A DNA stretch of 64,000 nucleotides from Nannochloropsis salina CCMP1776 (taxonomy: Eukaryota; Sar; Eustigmatophyceae; Eustigmatales; Monodopsidaceae), in NCBI GenBank assembly GCA_004565275.1, contig SDOX01000128.1, positions 372,839-436,838 on the forward strand, read 5' to 3'. Position numbers and translations under genes: made by a program. Each line of letters begins with the position of its first letter. Positions within the stretch are counted from its first letter, which is position 1. Positions 54,124 to 64,000 of this stretch are shown one piece after another. A model generated the notes under the pieces. That model searched no databases and was not told the origin of the DNA. It saw only the letters and a program-made list of their open reading frames with translations.

Positions 54124-54964
54124 GCACGGATGGGGCGCGTGCGGCGACGATTGGAGCACCCCCCTTCTCTTCTCTCCTCCTCCTGGCTCCCTCCTCCAAC
54201 TTTCAAAGGGGCAGGTGGGAGAGGGAAGGGGGACGAACAGGGAACGAAACTACTTGACAGTAAACTCGGGCAGTGCCGTGTGAAGAAGCGGAAATCAAAG
54301 TCAAAGCCGTGCATGGCAAGATCCCAGAGCGATCAAGAAGCTGCTCTTTTGCTTGTGTCAGGGATAATATCCGGGTATTCTTTTCCTTCTCTCCCCTGCC
54401 ACGGCTTACTCGCTCCATCCCATCCCTTTCCGCCCTCCTCCATGCCTATCACCGCCTCCCTCGAGCGCCTAGGGCCCCTTTCGTCTGCTCTTTCCCTCCG
54501 TCCCTTCCTCCTCCGGCTCGACCACCCCGGCCTCTCTTTTCTGACGACATGCGCCTGGACGTGACCGTCACGAGCAGAGAGACCATAATGTACATCTGTT
54601 CTTTTCTCCCCCATGGGCCTCGTGGAAAGATTCGACCGTTAAATCAGAGTCTAAATGCCGGACTTCCCCCCTTTCCCCTCCTCTCCCAGTCACCTCACCG
54701 AGCCTCTTCCTAAGGTCCTGAATACTCTAGACGTAAGTCGCATCTCCCGACGCCTCCATGCTGCCGACTGACCCCCTGGCATTCTCACAGCCCATTCCTC
54801 CGCCACCCATAAACAACAAAACAAGAATCGTCTCTTTCACCCCAAACGGAATACAGTTTTCGCCTGCCCTATAAACGCTCCAGGCGCCATCAGCCGACTT
54901 CTCTGCACACATCCGCCCTCCTGTTGCAATCGGCACTCTCTCCTCCCCACCTCACTCCTCCCGC
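54124..54964. other. Gap between convergent genes
   Basis: 841 bases between the MRG gene (+) and the RRM gene (-). Pyrimidine-rich stretches at 54370-54540 and 54660-54720. A minus-strand frame at 54727-54936 has no recognisable feature. Confidence 0.5.
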
Positions 54965-55712
54965 TTAGTAGTTGTTGTCCCCACCGTACCCCCCGCCTCC
55001 CCGGGTATTGGGGTAAGTCTTTCGGATTGCAGGGCGGATCTTCAAGGGCCGGCCCCCCAGCTCCATCCCATCCAAGCGTTCCAGCGCGTAGGTGGCGGAG
55101 AGCGGCTCGGTGAAAAGGACGAAGCCGTAGCCTTTGCTGCGCCCGGTCTCTCGGTCCAGGATGATCTTCACGTTCACGACCTGCCCCGCCTGGGAGGCAA
55201 AGGCCTCCAGCTCCTCGGTAGAGGTGTCAAAAGGCAAGTTCGAGACCATGATCTGCGGAAAGAAAAGGAAGCGAAATGCGATGCATGTTGTTGAACAGGG
55301 CCCAAGGGGTTCAGAGCATGTCTGACTGTATCTCCCTCCAATGTCCTCTTTTTCGAACACAACCCTTTCTGTCTCCACGCTTTATTCCAAGCACGACCTT
55401 CTAAGCATTGTTTTGAATAAGACGAGATATGGGGCGCTTTCTTTCTTTCAATCTTTCTTTACGCTATCTCCCTTCCGCGGCGCATCCGTCCTGCCAACCC
55501 CGTCTGCGTACCTGAGTAGGATTGGGTTCCCCCTCGATATTTTCACGCATCGAGTTGATGATGCCGATGCTCTTCCCACGACCCGTCGAGGATGATTTAC
55601 CAACTTTCATGGTGGGCGGCATGCGGCATGGAGAAGGCAGGAAGGCCCTCACGGAGGCCAGTGCCATGAGCACGAGCACAAGGAGTGCTGAGTGGGTGAG
55701 AGTCCTGAACAT
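54965..55712 (-). CDS. Plastid-targeted glycine-rich RNA-binding protein (single RRM)
   Basis: A 162-residue protein from exons 55712-55512 and 55252-54965, joined in phase 0 (EPNPTQ|IMVSNLPF). Exon 1 encodes the signal peptide MFRTLTHSALLVLVLMALAS then VRAFLPSP, an ASAFAP-type motif, and a Lys/Ser-rich transit-like part. Exon 2 carries one RRM with both ribonucleoprotein motifs: RNP2 IMVSNLPFD and RNP1 RSKGYGFVLF, with VVNVKIILDRETG between. The end is Gly/Tyr-rich (GGGGYGGDNNY). Plastid RNPs of this kind bind and stabilise organelle mRNAs and act in editing and cold response. No second RRM is present, unlike plant cp29/cp31. The 259-base intron separates targeting from function. Confidence 0.88.
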
Positions 55713-57072
55713 GCTAGACTTGTAAAGAGGAGCGAGAAGTAAAAGCTGTGGAGAGAGCAAACAAGGATGTACATGTTAGAAAATGTCAGTGCACGTGTTG
55801 GCAGGGCGCGTTACCGCAAGATAATGGAACGAATGGCCTCGCAGTGAATCCATCAACAGCAGGGAGGATACGCTCCATGGCATACGCACGCCAGCGTCCA
55901 ACATGCCACCACAGCCACCAAATCCCTACCCGCAAACCATGTACTTCATTACACCGACTGGTTTTCCCCCTCCAAACACGATTGACACGCCAGTGGAATG
56001 AAAGAGGGAGACCCGACTTCTCTTTTTCCTTCACTCGCGTCCTGTCCATTGAAGGGATTTTGAACAAAAGGTAGTTGCAGTTGGGGCAGTTGGCGGGGCG
56101 CACAGGGGTTTTAGGAACTCTACATGGGCCAGATATAATCAGGTTATCCATCATTTTTTGGGTTTAAAACGTCTTTTCGGGCATACCAGTACGGATTGCG
56201 TTTTTGTGGTTGTTTGTTAAGTAGATCTCAATGACAAGCTAGTCGTTGTCTACTTGATAAGCAAAGCAGGTTGATGTCTCGGTTCAGGTCACCTTTCTTG
56301 GGCAACAGTCAAGTTATTGCGATTTCAAAGTCATTGCACGATAAATGAAGTGTATTTTCATCCAAGATTAGAGCAATATTTGCAATTGCTGGAATCTAAT
56401 TCGGCAGCTAAATCGTCTCCTGTCCTTTTTTTCTTCTCATTGGGTAGTAGGGTGGAGTTCCCTCGTCTTTCTGCTCCGAAAGTTACTACTGAATGACTGA
56501 ATTAATGTCCCCCGCAGTGCCCTTTTACTTTTTTATGCTCTCATAGATAGCTGCACTTACTGGTCGCTACCCCTTCCGCCTTTTATGTAGCTCCTTCATT
56601 CAAAATATGATGACATCAGACCGGGAGCATAAAATATTGCTGCCGGACCTCACGCTTCCTTCCGTGCGGCTTCAGGACGACTCCATTAGACTTGACCCTT
56701 TCATCACTGCCATCGCTGCAATTTGCTTGTCGCAATGCTTGGCTCCGAGCGGCAGGATGTCCCGACAGACTCGAACCAAGCGTCCTCTCTCCTATATCTT
56801 CCCCTTTCCTCCGCCGAAGCTCCGTCAAAAGTGTGAAGCCCCAGATGACCTTCCTTGATGGTTGATGGTCGCGCCCGAAGACGACACAGCCTTGGAGCCC
56901 CGCTGACTTCAACACTGCTTCTATTCATGCCTCTCGCTTCCCCTATCCACCCTTCATTTTCCCTCTTTTTATTTACCTTTCCAGAGGGGACCTCTACGAC
57001 ACACCCCAGCCTGCTTTCACGCCTTCGCGTGCGAGCCCTACGTCCTCCTCATCCTCTGTCTCCCTCTCTCCC
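55713..57072. other. Intergenic region between two minus-strand genes
   Basis: About 1.4 kb. An A+T-rich patch lies at 56150-56620. From 56860 to 57070 it is pyrimidine-rich on the + strand, next to the sulfite reductase 3' end. No gene is seen. Confidence 0.5.
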
Positions 57073-60000
57073 TCATGCCAGCTTTGTCAACAATCCCTCC
57101 TTCCCCACACGCCACGTCCAGTCCCCGAAGGCCTCCCCGTCCTGTCTCTCCTCCTTGTACATTCGGAAGATCGGCGCCAAAAACGCCTCCATCTCCGGCA
57201 TCTTCACTTTGTCCTTGAGCGCGTAGGCGGTTCGTGTCAGGACGGGCGAGCCGCCCAACCACACCTGGTAGGAGTTCGCCCCATCCCCCACAAAGGCCAG
57301 CTCAGCCATGTAAGGGCGGGCACAGCCGTTCGGGCAGCCCGTCATGCGGGTGATTATCTGTTCCTCCCCCAAGCCCATCCCTTCCAAGAGACCATGCAGC
57401 TTACGCGTCAGCTCTGGCAACGTCCGCTCTGCTTCCGTGATGGCGAGGCCGCACAGGGGCAAGGCCGGGCAGGCCATAGCGTGGCGGGTGATCGGGTCGA
57501 AGCTCTCCACGGGGGCCACCTGGTTCTCAGCCAGAATGCTTTCGATCCCTGCCTTATCCTCGGGGCGGATGTCCTTGAAAATTACCGACTGAGCCGGTGA
57601 CATGACCATCGACAGGTTGTACTCGTCCACGATCCTCCGAAGCGCGGTCTTCAATTGCGGCCCATTTTCAAAATTTCGAATACGCCCGTTCTCCACACTC
57701 ACGCCAAGGAACAGCTTCCCGTCCCCCTGCTCGTGCCAGCCCATCCAGTCCATGTATTTCCACTCCTGCATGGGCCTCCAGGGCTCGATCGGCTTGCCAA
57801 AGTAGCCCTCCACCAGGCCCCGGAAGCCGTCGATGCCCAGATTGTGGACCAAGTACTTCATGCGCGCGTTCATCCGCACCTCCCGATTCCCATGGTCGCG
57901 CTGCGCCGCCACGATGCACTTCATCAGCTCGAAGACGTCGTCCTTGGCCACGAAGCCCAGGTGGTCCGCGGCCCGAGGGAAAGACTGCTCCTTGTTGTGC
58001 GTACGCCCCATGCCCCCGCCCACCATTACGTTGAAGCCCTGGCCGTGGGAAGGAGAAGAAAAGAAAGGAAACAAGAGTTTAATTGGTCAGCTTTCCTACT
58101 CTTGTATATTTCGTTCTCGATCGGGCCCATTCGCCGCCTCTCACGGCGCGACGGCTAGGACGTCTCTGCTCCTTCGCCCCTCCCTTCCCTCCTTGCCTAC
58201 CTCCAGAGCCCCCTCCTTATCCGTCAGCACCACCAAGCCGATGTCGTTCGTGTACAGATCGATGCTGTTGTCACCCGGGACCGTGATTGAAATTTTGAAC
58301 TTCCGGGGCAGGTAACGATCGCCGTACAGGGGCTCCACTCTGTTCTTGACCAGGACGCCGTGGCCGTTGTCATGGCCGCGGATCTTCTCCACGTCCCACT
58401 TTTCGATGTCTGATGGGGTAGTGGCAGCATACAAGGGGGACATATCAGAAACTGGCTCCAGCCACAGCCTGAAGCCATTGTGGCCCACCTTCCCACCCTC
58501 CCTCTCGTCGCCTCCATCACTCCCAAGGCGCTTCCCTTCCTCCCCCCCACGAACCCGCTCCTCCCCCTCCTCCTTCCGCCTTGTCTCATCCCACTCACCC
58601 CCTTTCCAGTACTCCACGCTCGCAGCCTTGTCATCGCCAAGCCAAATTTCAGAAAATGCCGTCGTCTGCGGCTTGAAAAGCTCTGCAAAGATCTTGCTGT
58701 ACTCACGCGCGTAGGCGTAGGCCGGGGCCGTAAAAGGGGCAGGCGTGCACCCCACGTTCCTGAGGGAGCAAGGACGATAGTGGAGGGAGGATAAATAGTC
58801 AAGAGGCTAAACGGTCTCGGAACGATGGCACACGTAACACTCAAACTCAAACGTCCCTCACCCTCCCTCCCTCTCTCCCTCCCGCCCTTCCTCCACGCCT
58901 CCCACCTGACAACGTCCCCGCAGGCCCCAACGGTGGAGGAGCCGATGTTCATGATGGAGGAGATGACCGTCTTTAAATTGCCCTTTAGGATGCCATGGAT
59001 CTGGAAGCACTGTCGGGTAGTGGCTCGAAGGTCGTTCTGCCCGTACTCGCTGCACAAGTCGTCCACCACCTTGTACAGCTCTGGAGTGACCTCCCCGGCG
59101 GGTGACTTGAGCCGCAGCATGAAGGAATATTTCTAAGGAAGGATGGGAAGGGGTAGGGATGGAAGGGAGGATAAGAAAAGATGCAGCTGTAAAGGATTGT
59201 AGGAGGCAGTGACCCTCGAGTAGCATGTTCCTTGAAAGGTGCTGGGGACGGCAGGGAAAAATACCTTTTGCTCGCCGGCCTTCCGAAGCTCTCGGTTGTC
59301 CTGCTGGTACGATCCATGGTACTTGACGACTTGGATGGCGTCCGTCCCCAGGAAAATCTCCTGGTTGTCAAGCTCTTCCGAGAGGGGATGGCGTAAATAG
59401 TCCGAGCGGATCTGATAGTGACAAAGAACACGGGTCATAGATGGTCAGATTGGAATCATAACAGCCAGGATATCACTGGGACAACTATGACGCCTTCCTA
59501 CGGGTAAGATTCAGCCAGTGCCACTCATGTAGAGGGCAAGGCGAAGGCGACTGAGAGGAGCGCCGGAATCTCCTCGTTTCAGCCTACATTACCCACGGTG
59601 GTAAGACAACGATATGCTACAATAACACACATCCAAGTAATCGGTCGGAGAACCAAACACGTGTTACAGACGAGTTCCAATGACTGAAAGACCTTCTAAA
59701 TGCAATCAAGACTGAACAGCGCCTCATCGCTTTCCCGTCCCCTCAGTGTTTCTCAAAATTATGTTTTACCCCAACAAATAGCCAACGAACACACACAGCT
59801 GTCATCGCTATGTACTATATGAGCATATACACGACATTTAAACGTATACAGACCAACGCATGGCCCGCTAGCGTGTCGCAAAAGGGAAAGCGGGCATGTC
59901 CACCCGAGTTGAAGAGCAGGCGCCTCATCATCCCTCAATAGCCGAGCCCTCCCCACATACCTTCAGTTGCTCAATCTTAGCCAGCTTCTGGCCTCCTTCC

Positions 60001-60152
60001 CCGACGTCCATACGCAGAGCTCCACGGCGAGCTACACTCGCAGACAGACGGGATTTGGGCAGGACCGAAGAAGGGATGAATGCCAAAGCGCCGGCCGCCA
60101 TAAATGCAACGGCAAGCGCCCGGCCAGCCTGAATGGTCGAGACCTGCCGCAT
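57073..60152 (-). CDS. SIR: Plastid ferredoxin-type sulfite reductase
   Basis: Reduces sulfite to sulfide with six electrons from ferredoxin in the plastid. Six exons (60152-59961, 59411-59265, 59132-58906, 58759-58599, 58409-58201, 58038-57073) sum to 634 codons and give 633 residues. Exon 1 has the signal peptide MRQVSTIQAGRALAVAFMAA then GALAFIPSS, an ASAFAP-type motif. Exons 2-4 carry SDYLRHPLSEEL, RATTRQCFQIHGIL and GACGDVVRNVGCTPAPF. Exon 5 has VEPLYGDRYLPRKFKISI. Exon 6 has GFNVMVGGGMGRTHN and the siroheme/[4Fe-4S] ligand boxes ACPALPLCGLAITEAER and TGCPNGCARPYMAEL, with all four Cys. Every join is supported by phase and family continuity. The gene lies directly downstream of uroporphyrinogen-III synthase on the same strand. 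Confidence 0.95.
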
Positions 60153-60546
60153 GCTGACTTCGGTGCTAACCAGAGATTCAAAACCAGAGAAGGGTCCATA
60201 ATGATTCAAAAGCGTTAACATGGAAACAACAGAGAAGTGTGATATCCCGGAAGCGCCCCGAAAAAAAGATGTAAATGCTCTCAACCCAGAACAGTGCCTC
60301 AACCCCTGACAGGGCGCCGGGAGAGAAAAGGGTATCTCGTCTCCGGCCCATATTCGCCTCGAAAATGGGCTGAAACGCACGACACTAGCATTTAAAACGT
60401 GTTTGGCTGCGCGCTCATTACAAGGAAGAAAGATAGCAATGCAATTGACATGGTGATGGCGCAAGTTAATTTAGTTATGGGGGCTTTAGGGCATTTTTGT
60501 TGTTATTCGTCCGAATCCAGTCGATACTGAACCTCCGTCACCTCGC
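60153..60546. promoter_or_regulatory. Region between sulfite reductase and uroporphyrinogen-III synthase
   Basis: 394 bases upstream of the SIR start and downstream of the synthase stop, both on the minus strand. It should hold the SIR promoter. The SIR frame is open upstream to about 60464 but begins without a better signal peptide. Confidence 0.35.
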
Positions 60547-61986
60547 TCATCCTGCTACTTCCTCGTCCTTCGCTTCCAAAGCATCCATGACTGAACTTGC
60601 CCAGCCATCTATACCAGGGGCATCCTTTGGGTAGAATATACGCGATTCATCCCATCCCAATGCAATTGCTGCTGTCGCGGTCGTCTCACCAATGCAAGCC
60701 ACATTAAAATCCATTCCAAGACGCGCAGCCCAGACTTTGAGGGCGCTGGGGCTGGCAAAAGTCACGACAGCGCAAGATTGAGCCAGGGACATCTCCTCGT
60801 CGGTCCAGTCGGCCGGCACCGTGTCGTACGTGTTCAATCTAATCACGTCAAACAACCTCCCGCTCTGTTTTTCTCCCCCCTTTCCCTCGCCCTCCTCCTC
60901 CACCACTTCCTCCCACAACCCTCTGTTCTGCAGGCCTTCCTCCAAGGTCCCCGCCGCTCTTTTTGACGCCGGATACAGGACTTTCGCCGTCTTTCTCCTC
61001 CTCATCCCCCCTCTCTCTTCATGCACCTCGGGAAGCTCTACCGCCAATACCTTGGCCAAGGCCTTCGAGGGGGTGAAGACAATGCTGGCCCCGACCTTTT
61101 TCAGAAGCTCCCCCGTAGCCTCTCCGATGGACACCAGATTGGTGGGCTTGTAATGGGTGCACGTTCGGGCGGCCTCCAGGAAGACTTGAGCGGCCTGCGG
61201 AGGGGGGGGGGAGGAGACCGGGAAGGGCGGTGAGCGCTTTAATAACTCTGTGCAAGAGGAAAGCAGAGAGAGGCATGATAGGGAAGGAAGAGGGGCAGCG
61301 CAATGCAACGTCTCCTCGAGAGCTCGAGCCATGCGACGGTAGCCGACGAAGGCCCCCGCCCCCTGGACAGACGCCAAGGGTATCTTTGTCTGCTTAAAGA
61401 AACTCCAATCCTCTTCAGTCCTCTATTTTTACTCATTATCATCTCTTTTGTTTACCTCGGGCGAAGTAATGATGATATAATCGAAGGCCTCTCCGTCCAA
61501 CGTCTCCTTCAAGTGCGCGTATCCCTCCGCGTGACAATGCGCAATGCAAGGAATTTCCAACGCTGTAATTTTCTGAGATTCCAAAATTCTACGCAATTTA
61601 CCATTTTTTCCTGCTTCTCTTGTAAGTACGACCACATTTCTGGAGGAAGTGGATGTGGAGGGGGACGCGGAGGACCTTCCGTCGAATAAGGATGATTTCA
61701 TCCTTTGGCTTATCCCTACCATATTCGAGGGCGTGCGGGCACGGTTGACCTCTACGGAGGAAAAGCCGAATGACTGGGTCTGTCCATACTTATTAAGATA
61801 GTTTGGATGCACCAGCTGGTGGAACGACGGCTGTTGCTCGTGTTGGGGTGGCGCTGGCAGGAGGTAAGCATCCGAGGCTGGGACATTTACGGTCAAAAAG
61901 CTTACTGCTGCAGAGAGGATGAGGCCCACAAATCTGAACAACAGTGAACAGAGTCGATTTGGTGAAGATTCTAGTGACCGCGGCAT
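60547..61986 (-). CDS. UROS: Plastid uroporphyrinogen-III synthase
   Basis: Cyclises hydroxymethylbilane to uroporphyrinogen III, the common precursor of chlorophyll, haem and siroheme. Exons 61986-61456 and 61194-60547 give 392 residues, joined in phase 0 (YIIITSPE|AAQVFLEAA). The N-terminus from ATG 61986 (MPRSLESSPNRLCSLLFRFV to ASDAYLLPAP) fits a signal peptide and transit-like region. The catalytic domain has VVVLTREAGKNGKLRRILES, ITALEIPCI, YIIITSPE, VSIGEATGELLKK, KVLYPASKRAAGTLEEGLQ, IRLNTYDTVPADW, VVTFASPSALKVW and NVACIGETTATAAIALGWDE. The last pair is the family's best-kept block. A Glu/Gly/Lys-rich insert of 15 residues sits before RLFDVIRLNTY. The neighbour downstream is the siroheme enzyme sulfite reductase. 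Confidence 0.92.
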
Positions 61987-62313
61987 CCCTGTAGGTCGCA
62001 CAGAAAGGGGTTTAGCCTGATTGCACGTTATTAAGCTTGAAGACTCGGAACTCCAGGAGGTTTTACCGCCCAGCACGGCGATCATCAGTTCGCACCCCAT
62101 ATATGTCTGCGAGAATTTCAATTCTCATCTTTTGGTCGCCAAATTCTAATCTTGTCTTGCATACATTCACCTGGGGGCATGCAAAGGTAGTTTTTCATCG
62201 TCTCTGAGTACAAGCAGGGAGGGCGCATTCGTAATGCGGGCAAAAATACGAGTGATCATATCTAAGCAGCCCTCCCCGTTGGTTCTACAGAAAAGTGTTC
62301 ACATTCAGAAAAA
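61987..62313. promoter_or_regulatory. Putative bidirectional promoter
   Basis: 327 bases between the UROS start (-) and the ZNF830-like start (+), the shortest divergent spacer in the window. No TATA box or named element was assigned. Confidence 0.4.
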
Positions 62314-63675
62314 ATGGGGGACAGCGTCAGGGATCTAATGCGAAAGGCAGCCAAAGACAAGCAGCGCAAAGCTGAGGCAATAGCAGCGGCTGTGGCAAAG
62401 AGCAAAGGGAAAGAAGAAGTGAGTGGCAGGGCTGGAACTCTCATTTGCTGCATCGAGACGCAGTACTCAATGTGTTGTTAGTGTTTACAACACTCATCGA
62501 TGCTTCGTGTACATACTTCAAACCTTTTTCACCCTTTATCACAGTTTTTGGCACTATTGCGCAAGAAAGTCGGGGAAAACGCACCGCCAGCCAAGAAGAC
62601 TCTGGCCGCAGCTGCAGCCGCCTCGCCATCAGCCCAAGAGCAGCATTCTACTCTGTTTGGATCAAATCTACCCGATGCTACAACATCGTCATCAGTATCC
62701 ACGCAAAAAACAAGGAAAGTCGCCCTCTCGGCTTTACCGGGCGCGATGGCCCCTCCGCCCCCTCGGAGCAGGCAACCTCCTCCACCCCCTCCCTCTCCAG
62801 CACTTCCACCTCCTGATCCTCCTGCCACGACCAAGGCGCTGCCAGGCATTGAACACGTGAACTCGGACGATGAAGAGGAGGGAGAAGCAGTGCAGGCCAT
62901 CACTCCTTCCCTCCCTGTCCCGCCCGCGGCTCTACCCGCCGGGTTCTTCGATGAGGGCGTGGACGATGCGGAGAATACCGCAGTGAGAAGGGGCAACGTA
63001 GAGGAAAACGATGGCGATGGGGAGGCCGGCTCGCTTCCTTCCTCCCCAAAACCCGAGAAGTCCAGTGCCAGCACCAGTGCCCTGCCCACTGGCTTCTTTG
63101 ACGACCCTGAGGCGGACGCGCTCGCCCACAACATTGACCTGAACGCTGAAAAAGAGGCGGAGGCAAGAAAGGAATGGGAGGACTTTCAGAAGTTCGCGGC
63201 GGACGTGGCGGTGGCCGAGGCAGGCCAGGAGGTGGTGGAGGAAGAGGAGTGGGAGGAGGAGGAGCGACGGAAGGAACTCGAACATTTGTACTACACTGCC
63301 AGGCTCGCAGGACTCATGGCCACGTCGGGGGAGGCGACGGAGCGACGGAGGAAGAAACGGGGGAAGGACGGAGAGGGGGAAGGAGAAGAAGAGGGGATGA
63401 AGAAGGGTGAGGCAGTGAGTAATTCAGGGGCATTGCCGGGCGTGCCCTCCGAGGCGGAGGCCCCTACATGGCGCGCCGTCCCTGAGGACGAGGATGGGGA
63501 TGGAAAGGAGAGGGTTGGGGACGAGGGTCGCGAAAAAGAAACGGTGGCCGCTCTGGAGATCTCGGCCATGCTTCGGGAGAAAAAGCGTCGGAAGAAAGAG
63601 GCGATGCAGGAGGTGGTGCAGGACGGGTACGTCGCTCCCGACCCCCTGGACTGGAGGGCGAAATCATTTGCATAA
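62314..63675 (+). CDS. ZNF830/CCDC16-like splicing protein without a visible zinc finger
   Basis: A 411-residue protein from exons 62314-62418 and 62545-63675. The short first exon (MGDSVRDLMRKAAKDKQRKA) recalls the family N-terminal helix. Exon 2 has Ala-, Ser- and Pro-rich parts (PPPPRSRQPPPPPPSPALPP) and then two copies of a motif: LPAGFFDEGVDDA and LPTGFFDDPEADA. The second is the family signature, followed by KEWEDFQKFAADVAVAEAGQ, a Glu-rich coiled coil, REKKRRKKEA and the C-terminal DPLDWRAKSFA, as in ZNF830 (…DWR-K). Human ZNF830 belongs to the XAB2 splicing and repair complex and has an N-terminal C2H2 finger. No Cys/His pair is seen here, in the exons or in the 126-base intron. The first LPAGFFD copy resembles a duplicated peptide. 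Confidence 0.75.
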
Positions 63676-64000
63676 TGAGGGAGGGCGGTAAAGGAATAAT
63701 AGCTCGATGTTCTTGAGAATATGTTTTCTTTTTAAATTCGTGATGGTGCTGGCTCTGCGGGATTGAAACGTGTCCAGTCCGCAGTGTGAGAGGAGAGGTC
63801 GCAGAGAGTCGTGGCCGCTGGATGTCAACCCAAGAATAGAATGTTGTGTCCGTGTCCGCGCCAACAAGATTGGGATAGCTATGGGATATATAGCACCTGA
63901 TACAACACACATAACCTGTTACTTTCCCTCAAAGCAATCAATCTCATGCGCCTCACTCGGCACAGCTTTCCCAGAGGATTGCCCCTAGCGTGGAAACCGA
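63676..64000. other. 3' flank at the window edge
   Basis: 325 bases downstream of the ZNF830-like gene. Short frames only; no gene can be supported. Confidence 0.5.

Noticed and set aside
1-64000. Mobile elements, virus-like elements, CRISPR arrays
   Set aside because: No reverse transcriptase, transposase, integrase, terminal repeat pair or spaced direct-repeat array was seen on either strand.

Overview
The window is nuclear DNA of a photosynthetic eukaryote with a complex (secondary red) plastid. The best fit is a stramenopile alga, and the compactness suggests a eustigmatophyte such as Nannochloropsis or Microchloropsis; the genus is an inference. Three things point there. About 28 protein genes lie in 64 kb (roughly one per 2.3 kb), most with a few short GT-AG introns. 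At least eight of them begin with a signal peptide ending in an 'A-F' ASAFAP-type cleavage motif followed by a transit-like stretch, which is the bipartite presequence of complex plastids. The gene content mixes plastid functions (PsbW, ClpB, sulfite reductase, uroporphyrinogen-III synthase), mitochondrial ones (QCR8, HIG1/Rcf2-like) and cilium/centriole-type proteins (IFT38, CPAP/SAS-4). I saw no rRNA, tRNA, CRISPR array, transposon or virus-like element.

Layout. 1-10 kb: NHL-repeat protein (5' end outside the window), ADPRM-type metallophosphatase, plastid ClpB (five exons), an unknown protein, and an ABHD12-type hydrolase. 12-20.5 kb: calponin/transgelin-like CH protein, BT1/FBT transporter, plastid Rieske protein, RNase H2 subunit A. 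20.6-31 kb: WW protein of FNBP4 type, CPAP/SAS-4-like protein, WDR4/Trm82, PHTF-family membrane protein. 32.5-42 kb: PsbW, CD2BP2-type GYF protein, QCR8, LEA-like protein, RUS1/DUF647 protein. 42.5-54 kb: unknown protein, IFT38/CLUAP1 coiled-coil protein, Rcf2-like HIG1 protein, two unknown plastid-targeted proteins, MRG/Eaf3 chromatin protein. 55-64 kb: plastid RRM protein, ferredoxin-type sulfite reductase, uroporphyrinogen-III synthase, ZNF830-like splicing protein.

How the genes relate. Strands alternate almost gene by gene, giving many divergent and convergent pairs. The clearest functional neighbours are uroporphyrinogen-III synthase and sulfite reductase: the first makes the precursor of siroheme, the cofactor of the second. 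Three neighbouring-type genes serve pre-mRNA splicing (FNBP4-like, CD2BP2-like, ZNF830-like) but are scattered. Exon joins were worked out by hand from GT-AG sites, reading-frame phase and protein-family continuity. For nearly every gene the summed exon length is a multiple of three.
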